A stretch of 64,000 bases of DNA from Pseudisothecium myosuroides (taxonomy: Eukaryota; Streptophyta; Bryopsida; Hypnales; Lembophyllaceae). Below the pieces are notes generated by a model. It was not told where the DNA came from. It worked only from the letters and a program-made list of their open reading frames with translations, and made no database searches. The position numbers were made by a program, and so were the translations under genes. The DNA lies in NCBI GenBank assembly GCA_951799445.1, contig OX637288.1, forward strand, positions 4,342,501 through 4,406,500, in the 5' to 3' direction. This document shows, one piece after another, positions 24,208 through 36,925 of this stretch (position 1 is the stretch's first letter; each line of letters starts with the position of its first letter).

Positions 24208-25192
24208 TTAACCCCTCAACTCCCAAGTGGCCCAAAAAAGGCCTCACAGAGTTTCAAGTCCAATTCAAAGAACTGTAACTTTTGCATCCAATGTCCAAAT
24301 TCAATAAAACTTGTTGGGAAATTTGCGCTCTCTCTTCTAGTTTGTGTGTTAAAAATTTCAGATCAATCCAAGATGTATTGATGTCTTGGAAGCCAATCAA
24401 AGTTCACAGGTTCAATTTGAGTTCACCAAACTGCATTTGAAGACTGCAACTTTGGGGGCTTATATCTCCTTCATCTAACGTTTGTTTTCAATAAAATTTG
24501 TTGTATTATGTTCCCCTTGAAGTCTAGTTACTGTGGTAAAATTTTCATGTCAATCCAAGATGTTTTGAATGTTTGGGAGCAATTCGAAGTTCAAAGTTCA
24601 GACATTTTTGGATTATAGTGAACTTTGGCAGCTTGTTTCTTCTTCATACAGTGTCCAATTTCAATAATTTTTTTGGGGAAAGTTGCACATACTATTCTAG
24701 TTTGTGTGTCCAAATTTTAATAACAATCCAAGAAGTTATGAGTGATTGAGAAGCATTTTAGTAAAAGCAGGTTTAGTCCTAGATGTGTTTTTTGCAACTT
24801 TCTTTGCTATTTTTTTGACATTTCAAAGCCATTTTGCAGACATAATGAGGCAATTCAATGATGTTTTTTTTTCACCAACATGTTTGTATGGTGGTTTTGA
24901 ATCACTTTTGTAGTGTATAGTTTTTCTATTTGAGTAGGTTTAGAAATCGAATATATTTCACCTCCAAATGTATTTCTAGGAAAATTTCAGCATGTTTTTT
25001 CTACACTAAAACATTATAATCTTGCAATCTATATGGTCAAATGAATCCAAATTTGATTCACGCCATCTACAATACGTACACTACAAGATTGTACGGTTGA
25101 GATTTTTATACCTTACCAACATTTTGAACTATATCACTTCAAAAGCAATCATGTCTTTAAACTTAAAAACACCTTGGGCCTTGAAGGGTTAG
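24208..25192. mobile_element. piggyBac-like MITE P5
   Basis: TTAA at 24208-24211 and TTAG at 25189-25192. The left end is CCCCTCAACTCCCAAG; the right end is worn (CCCTTCAAGGCCCAAGG from outside in). Sister copy of P3. Confidence 0.7.
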
Positions 25193-25397
25193 ATGCCATA
25201 TTTAACTACTTCTGAACTTTTAAAAGTTCAGAATTAACATCGACAAATAATCATCTAGAGATCTCCAGATGCATCAAGAAATCTATACAAAATATCATAA
25301 GATCTATACAAACATCCAGAGATAATCATCTGGAGCCCTCGAGGTGCATTGTCTAGAATTCACTTAATAGTCCAAAAGTAGTTAAATGTGGCATTTA
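25192..25397. mobile_element. Short MITE abutting P5
   Basis: ATGCCATATTTAACTACTTC at the left matches the reverse complement of AAGTAGTTAAATGTGGCAT at the right. About 206 bp. Confidence 0.6.
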
Positions 25398-25424
25398 AGC
25401 AGTTTTGACCATCTACAGGTCAGG

Positions 25425-25766
25425 TTTCTTAAGTGGGGAAATTTTCACGTGCAAAAGTAGAGTTCGGAAGGTTTCCATAATTTTTCAGATTTTTAATTCT
25501 CAAAACATAATTACTATGAAATTTTTAGTGGAAGATTCTATTCCTCCCATATCGGTGATATAGGGCTTGCTATTTTCGACCATGGGCTGAAAACAAAATC
25601 GACCAATGGGTGGTTGCAATATTGAGAGTCTTGTAGCCAATCAAAATGCACCACATTTGCCTCGGAAACCACGCCACAATTAATCATTGTTCTTCTCCTC
25701 CTTCACGGAAAGAGAACAGTCTACATAGCCAAAATGGGGGGTAATTAGGAATGGGTTGCCTCCTAT
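25425..25766. mobile_element. Family-C MITE, copy 4, left end lost
   Basis: The body (GTTTCCATAATTTTTCAG, TTCCTCCCATATCGGTGATA) and right end (AATGGGTTGCCTCCTA) match 33532-33934. The left GGGAGGCAACCC end is absent. Confidence 0.6.
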
Positions 25767-27051
25767 GTTCTGAACTTTAAGCTATTATAAATTAAAGGCT
25801 TCCAAGAAACAAAATTATTCCTTCCTCGAATGATGCCAAGTAATATTCTTGCATTATTTGAGTCCCCACTTGACTCCTTGAGAAAATAATGTTTTTGCAA
25901 TTAGAAAAGATGAAATAGAGAGCTCTTCATGTTACATGAATGAAGAGTCTCTTATGGAATAGTTGAATTTAATGCATTCTTGTATTGGCCTACATGGATC
26001 TCATTGCCATTGGTGTTGATACTAGTTTAGTCAAACCTTTCATCTTGTTCCTCTAGTTTGGAAATTTCTAAAATTTGAGTCTTCCCCTTGTAGTGTTGAG
26101 GACAAAAAAAGTAGAAGCACAATTGTTTTAAATACATTAATGGCAATTTTAACCTTAAAAGACTAACCTTGTAGTCACATTTAACCTTAAAAGACTAGCC
26201 TCGTAGTCACATTAACCTTAAAAGCCTGTAGTTCTTTAATATTTTATTATAGTGATTGACTTCTTCTTTTTTAAAATGAAGAAGTGAAATGGAATAGAGA
26301 GTAGTATTGACAAGATTTCAACCACTTTTTGATTCGGAAAATACGTGAGAATAACTAAATAGATTGAAAATCTATATCATTTGAAGCAGATTTTTTAATT
26401 TTTAATATCGAATAATGCACAAAGGATTAAAACTTACAAAATTGTTTTCAAAAAGAGATAATCACTTAGAATTCAAAGTCCAAAAGTTGAAAGTAAGCCC
26501 AAGTGCAAATTCCTTCGGAAGAGAACAATAAAAAGGATTTACTTGATAGGTAAGTAGGATTTGCTAATAATTTTGATGTGGAGTTGAGAATCTAGTAGTG
26601 TAGCAAGTACTTACAACTAATGCAACTTTTGACTTTGAAGAATTATGAAAATTTAGCTAATGAATGAAGTCTTATGAAATTTTACACTAGTTGTTCATGA
26701 CATATGATCATCATTTAATTCACCTTACTAACGAGAATGGAGTGAATGAAAGTTGTGTAGCCATGTAGATACTCAATTACATACTCATGTACATACATAT
26801 ATTCTATCATTAGTAGCTAGTTTTTTTCTCTTGATAAAAATGAATTTCATATTAATGGATGGTGATCCCATATTTAAATTTCATTTTTATAGACAATTTG
26901 AATATGAAAAATCACATGAAGCCTAAGGGCTATGCAAAAATCACTCAAGTGTTAAGTTGTCGGAGTGGATAATCTTTATATAACTATAGCAAATCTTTAG
27001 AAAATTAATTTGTAAATTTTTTTGAACACTATTACCAAAAGATCTTGCACT
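25767..27051. other. AT-rich spacer with a short tandem repeat
   Basis: No gene supported. Contains the 26148-26231 tandem repeat listed separately. Confidence 0.4.
26148..26231. repeat. Tandem repeat, about 31 bp x 2.7
   Basis: Unit TTAACCTTAAAAGACTAGCC followed by TCGTAGTCACA; the last unit is cut short. Confidence 0.8.
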
Positions 27052-27383
27052 TAAGGTAGGAGGTCCATAAATTGTTTATTTAAGAGCTAAAACTGAATTT
27101 TGGGGAGGTGAAAGGTCTCAAAATATTTTTCACTAAATTTTTCTTCAAAGACAAGAGGAATTGGCATCTAACCCAAGTCGTTTCATATTTTTTGGAGCTT
27201 TATGGATTTAGTTATGAAAATTTGAAGTTGAAGTGGCATAGGGCTCTAAAATTGCCCACACCCTAAAATGTACATTGTTTGTACATTGCTGAAGGCTATG
27301 AAAAAGGAACATGTACAAGCAGTGTACATTTGAGTAGCGTGGGCGATTTTAGAGTCTGTGCGATTTTAGAACCTCGTACCTTA
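27052..27383. mobile_element. Family-B MITE, copy 4
   Basis: TAAGGTAGGAGGTCC at the left, GTACCTTA at the right. Interior AACCCAAGTCGTTTC and TTAGTTATGAA are as in 19251-19548. GTACATT recurs in direct and inverted copies near 27270-27330. Confidence 0.6.
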
Positions 27384-27607
27384 CTTATGGTAATACAATA
27401 TACAATTCAACGATTTTTCATGTAGGTAAGTGCATAGGTTGTACAACAAAAAGCCATAAATAATGTTTTGTAAAAATAGATAAATCAAATTTTCCAACTT
27501 TTATTCTCTCATAAGGCAACCTTTTGTATGAATCTACACCATGCAATTTTCAAAGCATTCTCATTATGACACACTACATTATAATTCACCGTATCTTCAC
27601 ATTACAT

Positions 27608-27890
27608 CGTTAGAGAGAATTCGGGCCCTCTAAAGGGCTACGAGTTCCCACGAGTTCTCCACAAGTTCTGGTGAGTTCCCAAAATCTAGATTTGCGCCAC
27701 AGCGGTACGGTGACATGGCCGAACTTCGGCCACATCAAATTTAAAAAATAAAAATAAAAATAAATCCTTAAAATGAGATTTTTTTTTTAAATATATTTTT
27801 CTGGCAGCCCATACCACTGTTCACAACATGGGGACAAATTGGAAAATGGGCCTGAAACAGCCGTTTTTTGGCCCCCAGTCCCTTCTAATG
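27608..27890. mobile_element. Family-D MITE (CATTAGAAG ends), copy 1
   Basis: CGTTAGAGAGAATTCGGGCC at the left and CCCTTCTAATG at the right. The layout resembles 55012-55378 and 57101-57364. Confidence 0.5.
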
Positions 27891-28049
27891 TGTGTTATTT
27901 ATGCACAAAAATGTTGCCTATAAATATGCAAATTATAGTACAACTTTACGTTCATGATTGACTTCATCAATTGCAAATTAATAATCAATTGCAAATTAGT
28001 AATTAAAAACAAAGAACATATCCATATCCAAGTTAACTGCTCCTTATTT

Positions 28050-28360
28050 CAATCCCTTTCTAAAGTTGACCCCTAAAAATTTTAGTCTAAAATGTACTCC
28101 CATAAGACTCAAGGGTTGGTCCTAAAAACACCTATTTTCATCACTTTGAATATTCCTAGTTTACTCATACAATGTCCAAAAAATGTATTTTAAGATAATC
28201 TAAACTCCCTTTTTGATCACCAACAAGATCCCACAAAAATGGCATTGCAAATTGAGCTAACAATTAGTGTGAAGGTGTGCCTTGAAGCTAACTTTCCAAA
28301 AAGCCTAGGTTTCAATATAATAATGAAAAACATGTTGAATTTCCTATTTGTGCGAACCTT
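28050..28360 (+). mobile_element. Family-H repeat, copy 5
   Basis: AACACCTATTTTCATCACTT, CCAACAAGATCCCAC and AACATGTTGAATTTCC match 15283-15571. A roughly 60-bp insert interrupts the match near 28245-28310. Confidence 0.4.
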
Positions 28361-29448
28361 ATGCATATATTCTCTCCATTTGCAAAAATAGAGTAAATCA
28401 ACCTAATGTTGTTAGTCACCCAATTCTACCATCTACACGATCCTCCCATTTGTGCAAGTCTTCCACCCATTTCTGTAGAGTGTATAAGTCATCTTTTTTG
28501 GTCAAGCAATCAAGTGCTATTGTTAAAGAATGACATCAATTTCACATCTATCTAGGGACGGTTTAAGTTTGATTAAGATGTGGTTCAATAAATGTTGATT
28601 TAAGTGGGCTTAAAAAAAATAATTATTTAAATAAGTTTCTAGCTTCAGCCAGTAAGAGAAGTGCTATTAGAATGTTGAATTTGCGCTTTTAAAACACTCA
28701 TTAAATGGGATTAGGGTAGAAGGTCACTAATTAAAAACCTTTTGAAGATGTTTATGACCTCCACCTACAAACAACTTTACACCTATTTATAATTTTTGCA
28801 CCAAATGTATTTGAGAATTCATATCAATTTCAGTTCTTATGAAATTAAGATGATTCTACTTGTATTTTAGTCAATTCAACTACGTCTTACTCAAGGAAAT
28901 ACAAGCAACAATGAGTGCATTGCATAAATTATCTAGATTACAAATTTGGGTGGTCATAGATTGTTCTGCCTTAGTGTATCTATTTCACAAAGCAGTGACC
29001 ATTGAAAATGGATGCACTATTTCCAAAGAGAGGGAATACGGTAGACTAGTCCATTTCCACCAACTACCTATTTTCGTCACCCTACTTTTGGCACCGATTC
29101 CGCCACAAAATTCATCCAAATCCGTTCACTGTTATAACAAAATCAGTGCATTGATGCCACAAGGGATAATGTGTCAAACCTTTATTGGTGAATACTTAAG
29201 TGTTAATGGATACATGGAAAGGCAATTATGGGTTGTTAATAAGACATTTATCACTCCTTTCTATAGGCAATTTTATATTTCAGGGTAGACCACTTCAAAA
29301 ATTCACAAAAATTACAATTTTAATCGGAAAATTATAATTCCACTTGAGTTTGATTTGTGAAACAAGTGCACACCTTTGAAAAATACTTGCCCCTCTTGGA
29401 GTTGGTCCAAGATATTTAGATTGCAAATCAGGGTGGTAATACCTTACA
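28361..29448. other. Spacer, nothing recognised
   Basis: A 429-bp open frame (28860-29288) has AT-driven codon use and no motif; I do not call it a gene. Confidence 0.4.
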
Positions 29449-29734
29449 TATAGTAGAACTCCTCTAACTCAATAGGTCCCGAACCGATGGACAAAATTTG
29501 TTTAGAGAGGGTCTACGCATTCAAAGTTTCTAAAAATGACGCAACCATTCTAGAATGAGGCACCTTGGATTTTGTGGATTTCTTATCAAGAGACACTTGG
29601 CGAGCTCAAAGTAAATGTGGCAACAATACTATACAGTACCACTATTTTTTTCTTGAAGCCGGGATTGCGAGGACTGAATGCTTTACAGAGGTTTATTCAG
29701 TCATGGAGGGTGTACTTATAGGAGTTCTACTGTA
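29449..29734. mobile_element. pogo/Lemi-like MITE
   Basis: TA, then TAGTAGAACTCCTCTAAC at the left; at the right, CAGTAGAACTCC (as reverse complement) then TA. CAGTARAACCTC-type ends with TA duplication are known for pogo-type MITEs such as Arabidopsis Lemi1. Confidence 0.7.
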
Positions 29735-29929
29735 TTACAAATGGAACATCAATTTACTCATGTAATGCATGCACATTCATCTAAATTTTTTTTCCCATAA
29801 CAAATGGAGAACCATTGCATTAAAACGAACCAAAGTAATAGCCAAGTCGGAAGGCTGGACAAATAAAGAGAATCAAAGCATGAAAGAGAGGAAAGAAAAA
29901 AGCTAGAGGAATAAGCAAGAGGGAGGGCC

Positions 29930-30340
29930 CTCTTTGCTCCAACTAATAGATCATCTAATCCTAATGGCAAATACAGAGGAGTGAAGCCAAATGCAATCAA
30001 ACTTAGACCAGATCCTGTCAGAATGTTGAGGACTTTGTCTAGCTGCAATCACTACCCTAAGAAGAGTAGCCGGACCAAAATCTAACAATGCATCCCATAG
30101 TGTTTTTTGTAGAAGCTATGTCGGCCACCAATCTTGAGCAAAAACAAGGTGATTACGTATAATCCAACAAAGCTAGAGTGTAGCTACTCTAATAAACAAC
30201 CAAATAGTACAGAAGTTATGGAACATCCTAAGGACAGGCGTCCCAAAATACATTGAGTGGCATTAAGTCTACGATGGGGACCCAGTACTAGGGAGAACCA
30301 CGGATATAGTGAAGAATTGTTTGTGTATAATCCCAAATCT
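29930..30340 (-). pseudogene. LINE ORF2 C-terminal fragment
   Basis: Reading the minus strand with several stops gives CHSMYFGTPVLRMFHNFC then LCWIIRNHLVFAQDWW and RIWSKFDCIWLHSS, which fits the zf-RVT and following region of plant L1-type reverse-transcriptase proteins. It is a dead copy, running away from the plus-strand fragment that starts beside it. Confidence 0.55.
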
Positions 30341-30344
30341 CTTG

Positions 30345-31995
30345 GGCTCTTGGTCAGTCTACACAATTATCTATGGAGTGGGTCTGAAGACTTATCTCAC
30401 ACTAGGATTAGCTGGGATGATTGCTATCTACCCAGGCTAATTGGGGGTTTCCAGCTTTTGGACCTAGAAGTTTTGAACCTGGGATATCGGGGCTAAAAAT
30501 CCTTCTTTGCTATTGTATCCATCGCATGAAGCCCCATCCTAAGACATGATATTGATTCCCCTCAGTTGCTTGGCTAATGGTTCATAAACCATCTATCACA
30601 AGAGGCTTAAGGGTATGGAACCGAATAATCTCTGCATGGAAGAAGATTGTTAAAAATATTGAGCTTGTCCCTCCCACCAATGCAGATGAGGTACTCTCCA
30701 TGAATATTTGGTGGGCTACTAGTTTCATAGGATCGAACTTCAACTTTCCTAGTGACATGGCTAGAGACCTGGCTAGGTTTGGGTTGCGTACTATCCGAGG
30801 TCTATGGGACCTAAATATTAGAGAATTTAAGTCATGGGATGTTATTTCAATTGAATTCCCATTTTTCATAGTGGAACGCCATCATTGGTTCTTCCTCATA
30901 TCTCAGATTCCTCATAATTGGTTACAACTTCTGATAGAGCAGCAGAAGCAAACGTCCCCAGGTGACTGGATCAGAACCTTCTCCCAACCCAATGACACTC
31001 TTCCGGAGATTACTTGGCGTGTCAACACCATAGATCCATCGTTGTTACGACCTCAATCTTAGACACTCTCTCTCCACGGTACTTTTAAGAGAGCTACAGT
31101 TGGATCTAATTCCCGACAGCTGTCCATTTCTCCAATATCTTCTGACATTGAGATATACACAGGCTTTGTCCGCCAAGTTCGCATCGTTGAAGCCAAAAAA
31201 AGACGTGGCCGCCTCCCTCATTTACTATTTTATGGGCCTACTGATTCACTCACCTTTGACCCAGGGAGATGGAAATGGAATAGTGGGATACGGCTACTAG
31301 ACTATTTTGCTTCCGCTGGTCGTAAACTTCTAAGCAGATCGATTTAGCCGAAGCGTTCCATTCCTTCCAAATGGCCGGCCCTTCTTCCGGATTCATTTTT
31401 ACCACCCTGGAAAGAAATTTGGAAAGAAATTATGCTCCCGCCTTTATAAAGATGCAACTTTTATTTGGTCTATCTGGCATAATGCAGTTGCGGTCAACTC
31501 TTGGCGTGCCCAGATTGCCCTAAGCTTTGACACTAAGGTAGTATGGCCTAAAAGCGACCATTTAAGGGCTGATCTGCCTTTTTCAGAGAAAGGAAAATGA
31601 ATGCGGAACGTTACACAAGTGGTTTCATATTTTTTGATTCGTTTTTGAATTACTTATGAATTTTTTTTTAAAAACTGTTGTAGGCACCTATTTGTGACCC
31701 TAGGTCTTCCAAAATCTGACCACTTACAACTTCTAAAGCAATTTGATCAATGACTGGCTCTTACAATAAATAAAGCTTTTCTCTCGATTCTCTCGATGGC
31801 TTGAGAGGTCCATTTAAGAACCACCTAATGTTCATTTCAGGCCTAAATATAGGGTCAATTTGAAGAGGCCGCTCGCTTTTAGAGCACACTACCTTAGATG
31901 TATTTGTTGTTCCACTTGAGATATAGAGACTCCCCTCCACAGGTTTTTCACATTCATCTAGATTTTGTCTATGCCAATATGCCATCCCTCCCAAC
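30345..31995 (+). pseudogene. LINE ORF2 C-terminal remnant, interrupted by a MITE
   Basis: Frames read NYLWSGSEDLSHTRISWDDC then PRLIGGFQLLDLEVLNLGY (30345-30494), the end of the reverse-transcriptase region of plant non-LTR retrotransposons. Next comes 30577-31062 (WNRIISAWKKIVKNIEL, NADEVLSMNIWWATSFIGSN, GLRTIRGLWDLNIREFKSWD). After 31370 a zf-RVT-like part follows (LPPWKEIW, FIWSIWHNAVAVNSWRAQIA). A family-B MITE (31534-31896) splits this, and the frame seems to resume at 31898-31995 (ESPPQVFHIH-like). Stops and shifts mark it as inactive. No 5' part, promoter or poly-A tail is seen. Confidence 0.7.
31534..31896 (-). mobile_element. Family-B MITE, copy 2, inserted in the LINE remnant
   Basis: TAAGGTAGTATGGCCTAAAA at the left and TTTTAGAGCACACTACCTTA at the right. 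Inverted relative to 14274-14684. Confidence 0.75.
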
Positions 31996-31996
31996 T

Positions 31997-33531
31997 CCCA
32001 ACTGCTTATTTCTATCGGTTAGAGTTTTTCCCACTGCCATAATTTTGTCGATCTCTCAGTCAGTCAGTTACCCAAACATTCCATTGTCTTATTTTAAGAA
32101 TAAGCATCTGTTGCAAATGATTGCCAGGAATTAACACTGCATCATTACTCATTAGTCTTGGGCTTTACATTAATAAGTTACCACTCACAGATGGGCCGGG
32201 CAATGAATCTCCATGGAAGGCTGCCGTGGGCAGCAGGGTTGTTTTTTTAGGCCTCATGAGGCCAGACTCCAATGTCGTGGCACAGACACAGTGGTCTATA
32301 TTTGGAGGGAACATCTTCCATTTCTTGAATGTTGCACTGTCAGAATGAAAAAAAACAAACTGGTGGGCAGTGAAACTGATGAACTGGTGCAGCACTTGTG
32401 CAATGTGAAACCGCGTGCCCACAAAGTGAAGACGGCATGCCGTGAAGTAAGTCAGTGGGATTCGATCATAGGTGGTGCAGTAACTTCGGAAGTCCGTTGG
32501 AGCTGATTGCGACATGGCAGGGCAACCCAATCATGGTTGCAGGTGTGAGCGTGGTGGGAAAGCTGGCTGTTAGAAAAAGCCCATCATTCAGGAGACTGCC
32601 CATTTACTCTTCACAAGGCAAAGCCAAGGCAAGGAACTTGATTAGTTGTAAGCTTAGACAAGGAATAACTTAAAAGATGATTAGGCCTATTTCAGACAGT
32701 CAGATGGTTGAGCTTATAGTTGTATGACGAGCATCTTGTGTAGGCCGTCCACCATAGTTTGACCCGTGGGAAAAACGCAGGAACTTTATATTTGCAACTT
32801 ATGAAAAAAATTGCAAATTTTGAGTTCATATTTGCAACCAGAGGTCCCAAATTAGCAAGGAAGAAGTGTAGAGAAGTAAAATTAACGTGGCACAAAAAAG
32901 TTTTTTTTTAAATTTTCATTCACCCTTGACTGAACCTCCGCAAGAGGTTCATCATACAACTATAAGCTTGACCCAGTTGGACTACCTTGCAGAATACATG
33001 GTGGATATATGGAGAATATACGGTAAACACACTCACAGTGGTCACCAATGTTGTTCTTGTAGAAAGAAGAATCTTGACTTAGTGTTGGAGAATGGAACTG
33101 AAAATATGTTTTTGGAGATTGATAGAAGAGATGTAATTTCTGCAAGTAAGCATCCATAAATTCCTTACAGCCAATCCAAAAACCAACTTCCTTTGGCGTG
33201 CTTCCCTATTGAATGCAAAATTCAATCTAAACCGCCAATCTCACATGATGTGATAATGCACAAATTGCTTAACCACCACTAATCCATCTGATTATGTTCT
33301 ATTGAGGGTTTGAAGTGGCTTAAATGAATCAGTTCCATTCCTTATTATTACAGCAGCATTGTCGAAATATCGTGTCGCTGGACGGGGCTAATCTGCAAAT
33401 TCAAAGATGATGTTTATGGTTGCTCCGCTTGTCCTGTCACTCAGTCCTCGTCGACTTTGGTCAGAGCCATTTCTCAAACAACCTCTCCATCCTCACCTCC
33501 GTCTCCAACAGAAAGACTGAAATTCTTCTTC
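31997..33531. other. Spacer with a GC-richer island, no gene called
   Basis: 32160-32660 is richer in GC and has overlapping open frames on both strands, but none shows a domain or a convincing exon chain. Confidence 0.35.
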
Positions 33532-33934
33532 TATGGGAGGCAACCCATTCCTGACCACTTAAGGAGTTTCGGGTATTTGCAAGGCGGTTGTTGTGACTGG
33601 GTAAATTTTCCCTTGTGTAGCAATAGATTGTGGAAGGTTTCCATAATTTTTCAGCTAATTTTTCCGCAAAACATAATTATTGTGAATTTTTCAGTAGAAG
33701 ATTCTATTCCTCCCAAACTGGTGATATAGGGCTTGCTATTTCCAATCATGGGCTGAAAATAAAATTGACCAAGGGGTGGTTTCAATATTGAGAGTCTTGT
33801 AGCCAATCAGAATGGGCCACAACTGCCCCGAAAACCGGGCCATAAATAATCACTGTTCTTCTCCTACTTCACGAAAACAAAACAATCTACATGTGCAAAG
33901 TGGGGCGTTGATCAGAAATGGGTTGCCTCCCATA
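33532..33934. mobile_element. Family-C MITE, copy 2, best preserved
   Basis: TATGGGAGGCAACCCATTCC at the left and the near-identical reverse complement at the right (TATGGGAGGCAACCCATTTC). No coding capacity. Confidence 0.8.
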
Positions 33935-34297
33935 CAATACTATTATGACCAAATACCCTTGATTTAACTTACAATTGAGGTTATTCCCCAAAAAATTAGA
34001 GCAACATAACTTTTGATCCCGGCACCCTATCCGAAAAAAATAATGATAATAATTTCACTACGGGGCACACATTCACACCTTGTGTCAAAATTTCATGAAC
34101 ATCCGATGAAAATCGGTTTCATAAGAACCTACCCAGATTTTCAATTGTCCGTTCAACAGACAATTGTCGTTTACGGACTAAAGTGGGCATTTGAAATCTG
34201 TAGTTTTACCCTTGGGAAAAATCCTAGAATTTTTTATTTGCCACCCATGATAAATTTGGAAATTTGGGACTCAAATTTGGAATCAACATAACATTCT

Positions 34298-34465
34298 ATA
34301 GCATTATTATACACTGCCTTGGCTCTACATTGTTGGGTGTTGAATATTCTACACTCAACAGTCCTTCATCAATAACAACGAACAAGTGGAGAATGCAGAG
34401 ACTGTTGGATGTGGAAGATTCCACACCGAACATTGTAGAGCCTAGGCGATGAACACTAATGCTAT
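34298..34465. mobile_element. Long-armed foldback element
   Basis: Arms of about 55 bp pair with few mismatches: ATAGCATTATTATACACTG, TTGGCTCTACATTGTTGG and TTGAATATTCTACA on the left; TGTGGAAGATTCCACACCG, AACATTGTAGAGCC and ACTAATGCTAT on the right. The loop is about 55 bp. It could be a MITE or a miRNA-like hairpin. Confidence 0.65.
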
Positions 34466-35392
34466 TAACCCCTAAAGGACGAAGGCCTTTTTTCTGCCAA
34501 AAAACACTTAAAACTGCCACTTCTATAGCAAAAAGTAAAAAAAAAATTAAAATTGTTTTTTTTTCACATCTAAACGTAGGATCTTACACATAATTGGTAT
34601 AAGAATGTGTGGAAAAAATTTCAGAATTTTTGACCGCACAGATTGCAAGATATCTGCGTTTAAAGTGGAAAAAACAAGTTTTTCAGCACATTACGGGACC
34701 AGATTTTTTGACTTTAAACATTTTTAACTTAAAATTTTTGCACTACAGCGTTTTGAGCTTTAAATCTTTATAGTGGAGAATTGAGTTGAGAGTCTAGGAA
34801 AAAAAAAATTCAAAAAAATTCAATTATCATTCTTAAAAAAATTGTTAAGTAGAAATAGATACAAGATCAAAGGAAAATCTAAAATATTCATATATTTTAG
34901 ATGGAATTAAAATGCACTAATCCCAATGGTGAGATTGTTCTAGCAAGTAAACTAAACCATTACAAAAAAAAAAATTGAAAAATTTGAAAAATTGCATTCC
35001 GAAATGAATCCTACAAGTTATTTTTTTCAAGAAGATGCTCTAATTGCCTGAAAAACAAGAATGTCCATAACTTCCTCATAACAAATCCAAATGAAATGAA
35101 TCAAAGCTTTCTAGATAGACAAAAATATAATCTATGAGAAAAAAAATATTTAAAAAAAAAATTCAAAATTTTGCAAATTTTTTTTGCTGCCCCACGTCCC
35201 CACGCATTCCAAGAAATGGCATAACTTCTCGCTCGAAGGTCTGATTTCAAATTTTTTTTTCCACCACGTACCTCTTTCAATTCTTCACGTTCACAAAAAG
35301 TTTCAAAAAATCAGGCAAAATAAAACACCAAAAAGGTACATGCCCGAATTCCCATTTGTCCCCCGAGGGGACAATGGTCCTTTAGGGGTTAA
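34465..35392. mobile_element. piggyBac-like MITE P6
   Basis: TTAA at 34465-34468 and 35389-35392. Ends are CCCCTAAAGGACGAAGG and, from the right, CCCCTAAAGGACCATTG. Sister of P1. The left TTAA is also the last bases of the foldback element next door. Confidence 0.75.
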
Positions 35393-36332
35393 ATGTTATA
35401 AGAGGCCCCAAATTAGACAAGAGAGGTGAAGAACACATGACATGAAGCAACCACAAAATAGAGGTAAATTTGTACATTTATCCTTGGCTGGCAAAGAGAA
35501 GATAGACACATGATGCAAATTTTGAATAACCATTGTTAGTGATGTCATGCTAAAAAAACATGGTAGGTGCTACAAGGTAGTACTATTTATTCCCTTTCAT
35601 TTGAGCCATTACACATAGAAATATTGCTTAAATCAATGGATTGAAATTTTTCATGTGTAAATATATAGAATTGAAAAGGATATCTATAATTTTAGTTCTT
35701 TTTTAAAAACAAACAAACAAAGAAACAATATTTCAAAGTGAAGATATCTTGAAAATCTATTGTTGTGTTGTTGGAATGGCTAATGGAGAGTAGACTTGAC
35801 GAGACATGAACCTAAGAAGAAAGGTGGTGACGCTCTAAAAATATATATTTCACATTTTCTATTGATGGCAATGGACTGGTATTAAATATTAATACTATAA
35901 CAATCACCAATTGGTAGGTGTCAATAATTGAAGTCATGACTATGAGATTTGTCATGTTTGACAAATAGTCAACCACCTACTTGGTATTACCTTGCTAGGG
36001 AGCATCCTTCGCTTGACTTTAAAGTTTTTTTTACTATGTTTTCTTTAAGTCCACTTCAAAATTGTCATTTTATGTGAAGAGAAAGAATGTTCAATTTCGG
36101 TGGTGATGGTGATTGCATATTTAGAAAATATATTACAAAATATAAGCATTTAAAACTGAAAATAATCATTTTATTTGCATAGATCTAGTATCATTAGACT
36201 TTGAATCTTCTTGAATAAAAAAATTGCACACTAAATATTTGATTTTAAACTTCTTTGTGTTGGAAAATTGAGTTGAGAGTTTAGGAAAAATGTATTTAAA
36301 ATAATAAATTTGATTTTACATTTTAAAGATTG
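35393..36332. other. AT-rich spacer, nothing recognised
   Basis: No gene or bounded repeat is supported. Confidence 0.4.
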
Positions 36333-36925
36333 TTACTCCCTAAAGGACTGGGAGGGGAGCACAACTTTTGTTTTCTTGACTCGCTCTTGTAACAAGCATA
36401 GTTCTTCATTCGTGAAGGAATGATTTTGATTGTTGCCATTGTTGAAATGAAAAAAACTTACATAGCTTTCCTATAAAAAAGGGATCGACGAAATTGCACA
36501 ATTTTTGAGAAAATGCTATTGTTGATGAGAGTGATGAAAGATGTTTGGTTAGGTGGTACTTTGTACATATATTGAAATTGGAATGTTGAAATTGGAATGC
36601 TCAAAAGCGCTGCAAAAATTGTGATTTTTTTTCCATAGGTTTATATCATCATGATTTTAATGTGCATTTTTTTCAAATCATTTTGAGGTGGAAAAAAAGA
36701 TATAAGGATCTAAAGTGACGACCCAAAGTGCCTCATCCATTCTCAAAAAATTCACTAGAAATCCCACAATCGATCATTCTTTGATCAAATTGCATCAATT
36801 GATTCAATGAAAAAAATTATGTAGGGTCTATCGTTCATGAATTGTTACTGAGGTTCACATTTCAATTTTTTTGCAAATGTAGTTGCAGAAGTCACCTAGT
36901 GGCCTTGTGATCCTTTAGGGGTTAT
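36333..36925. mobile_element. piggyBac-like MITE P7
   Basis: TTAC at 36333 and TTAT at 36922-36925 stand for worn TTAA. Ends are TCCCTAAAGGACTGGG and, from the right, CCCCTAAAGGATCACAAGG. Confidence 0.6.

Noticed and set aside
28860..29288. 142-codon open frame in AT-rich DNA
   Set aside because: No motif, codon use follows base composition, no splice context.
32165..32560. Overlapping open frames on both strands in a GC-richer patch
   Set aside because: Neither strand gives recognisable protein or exon chain.
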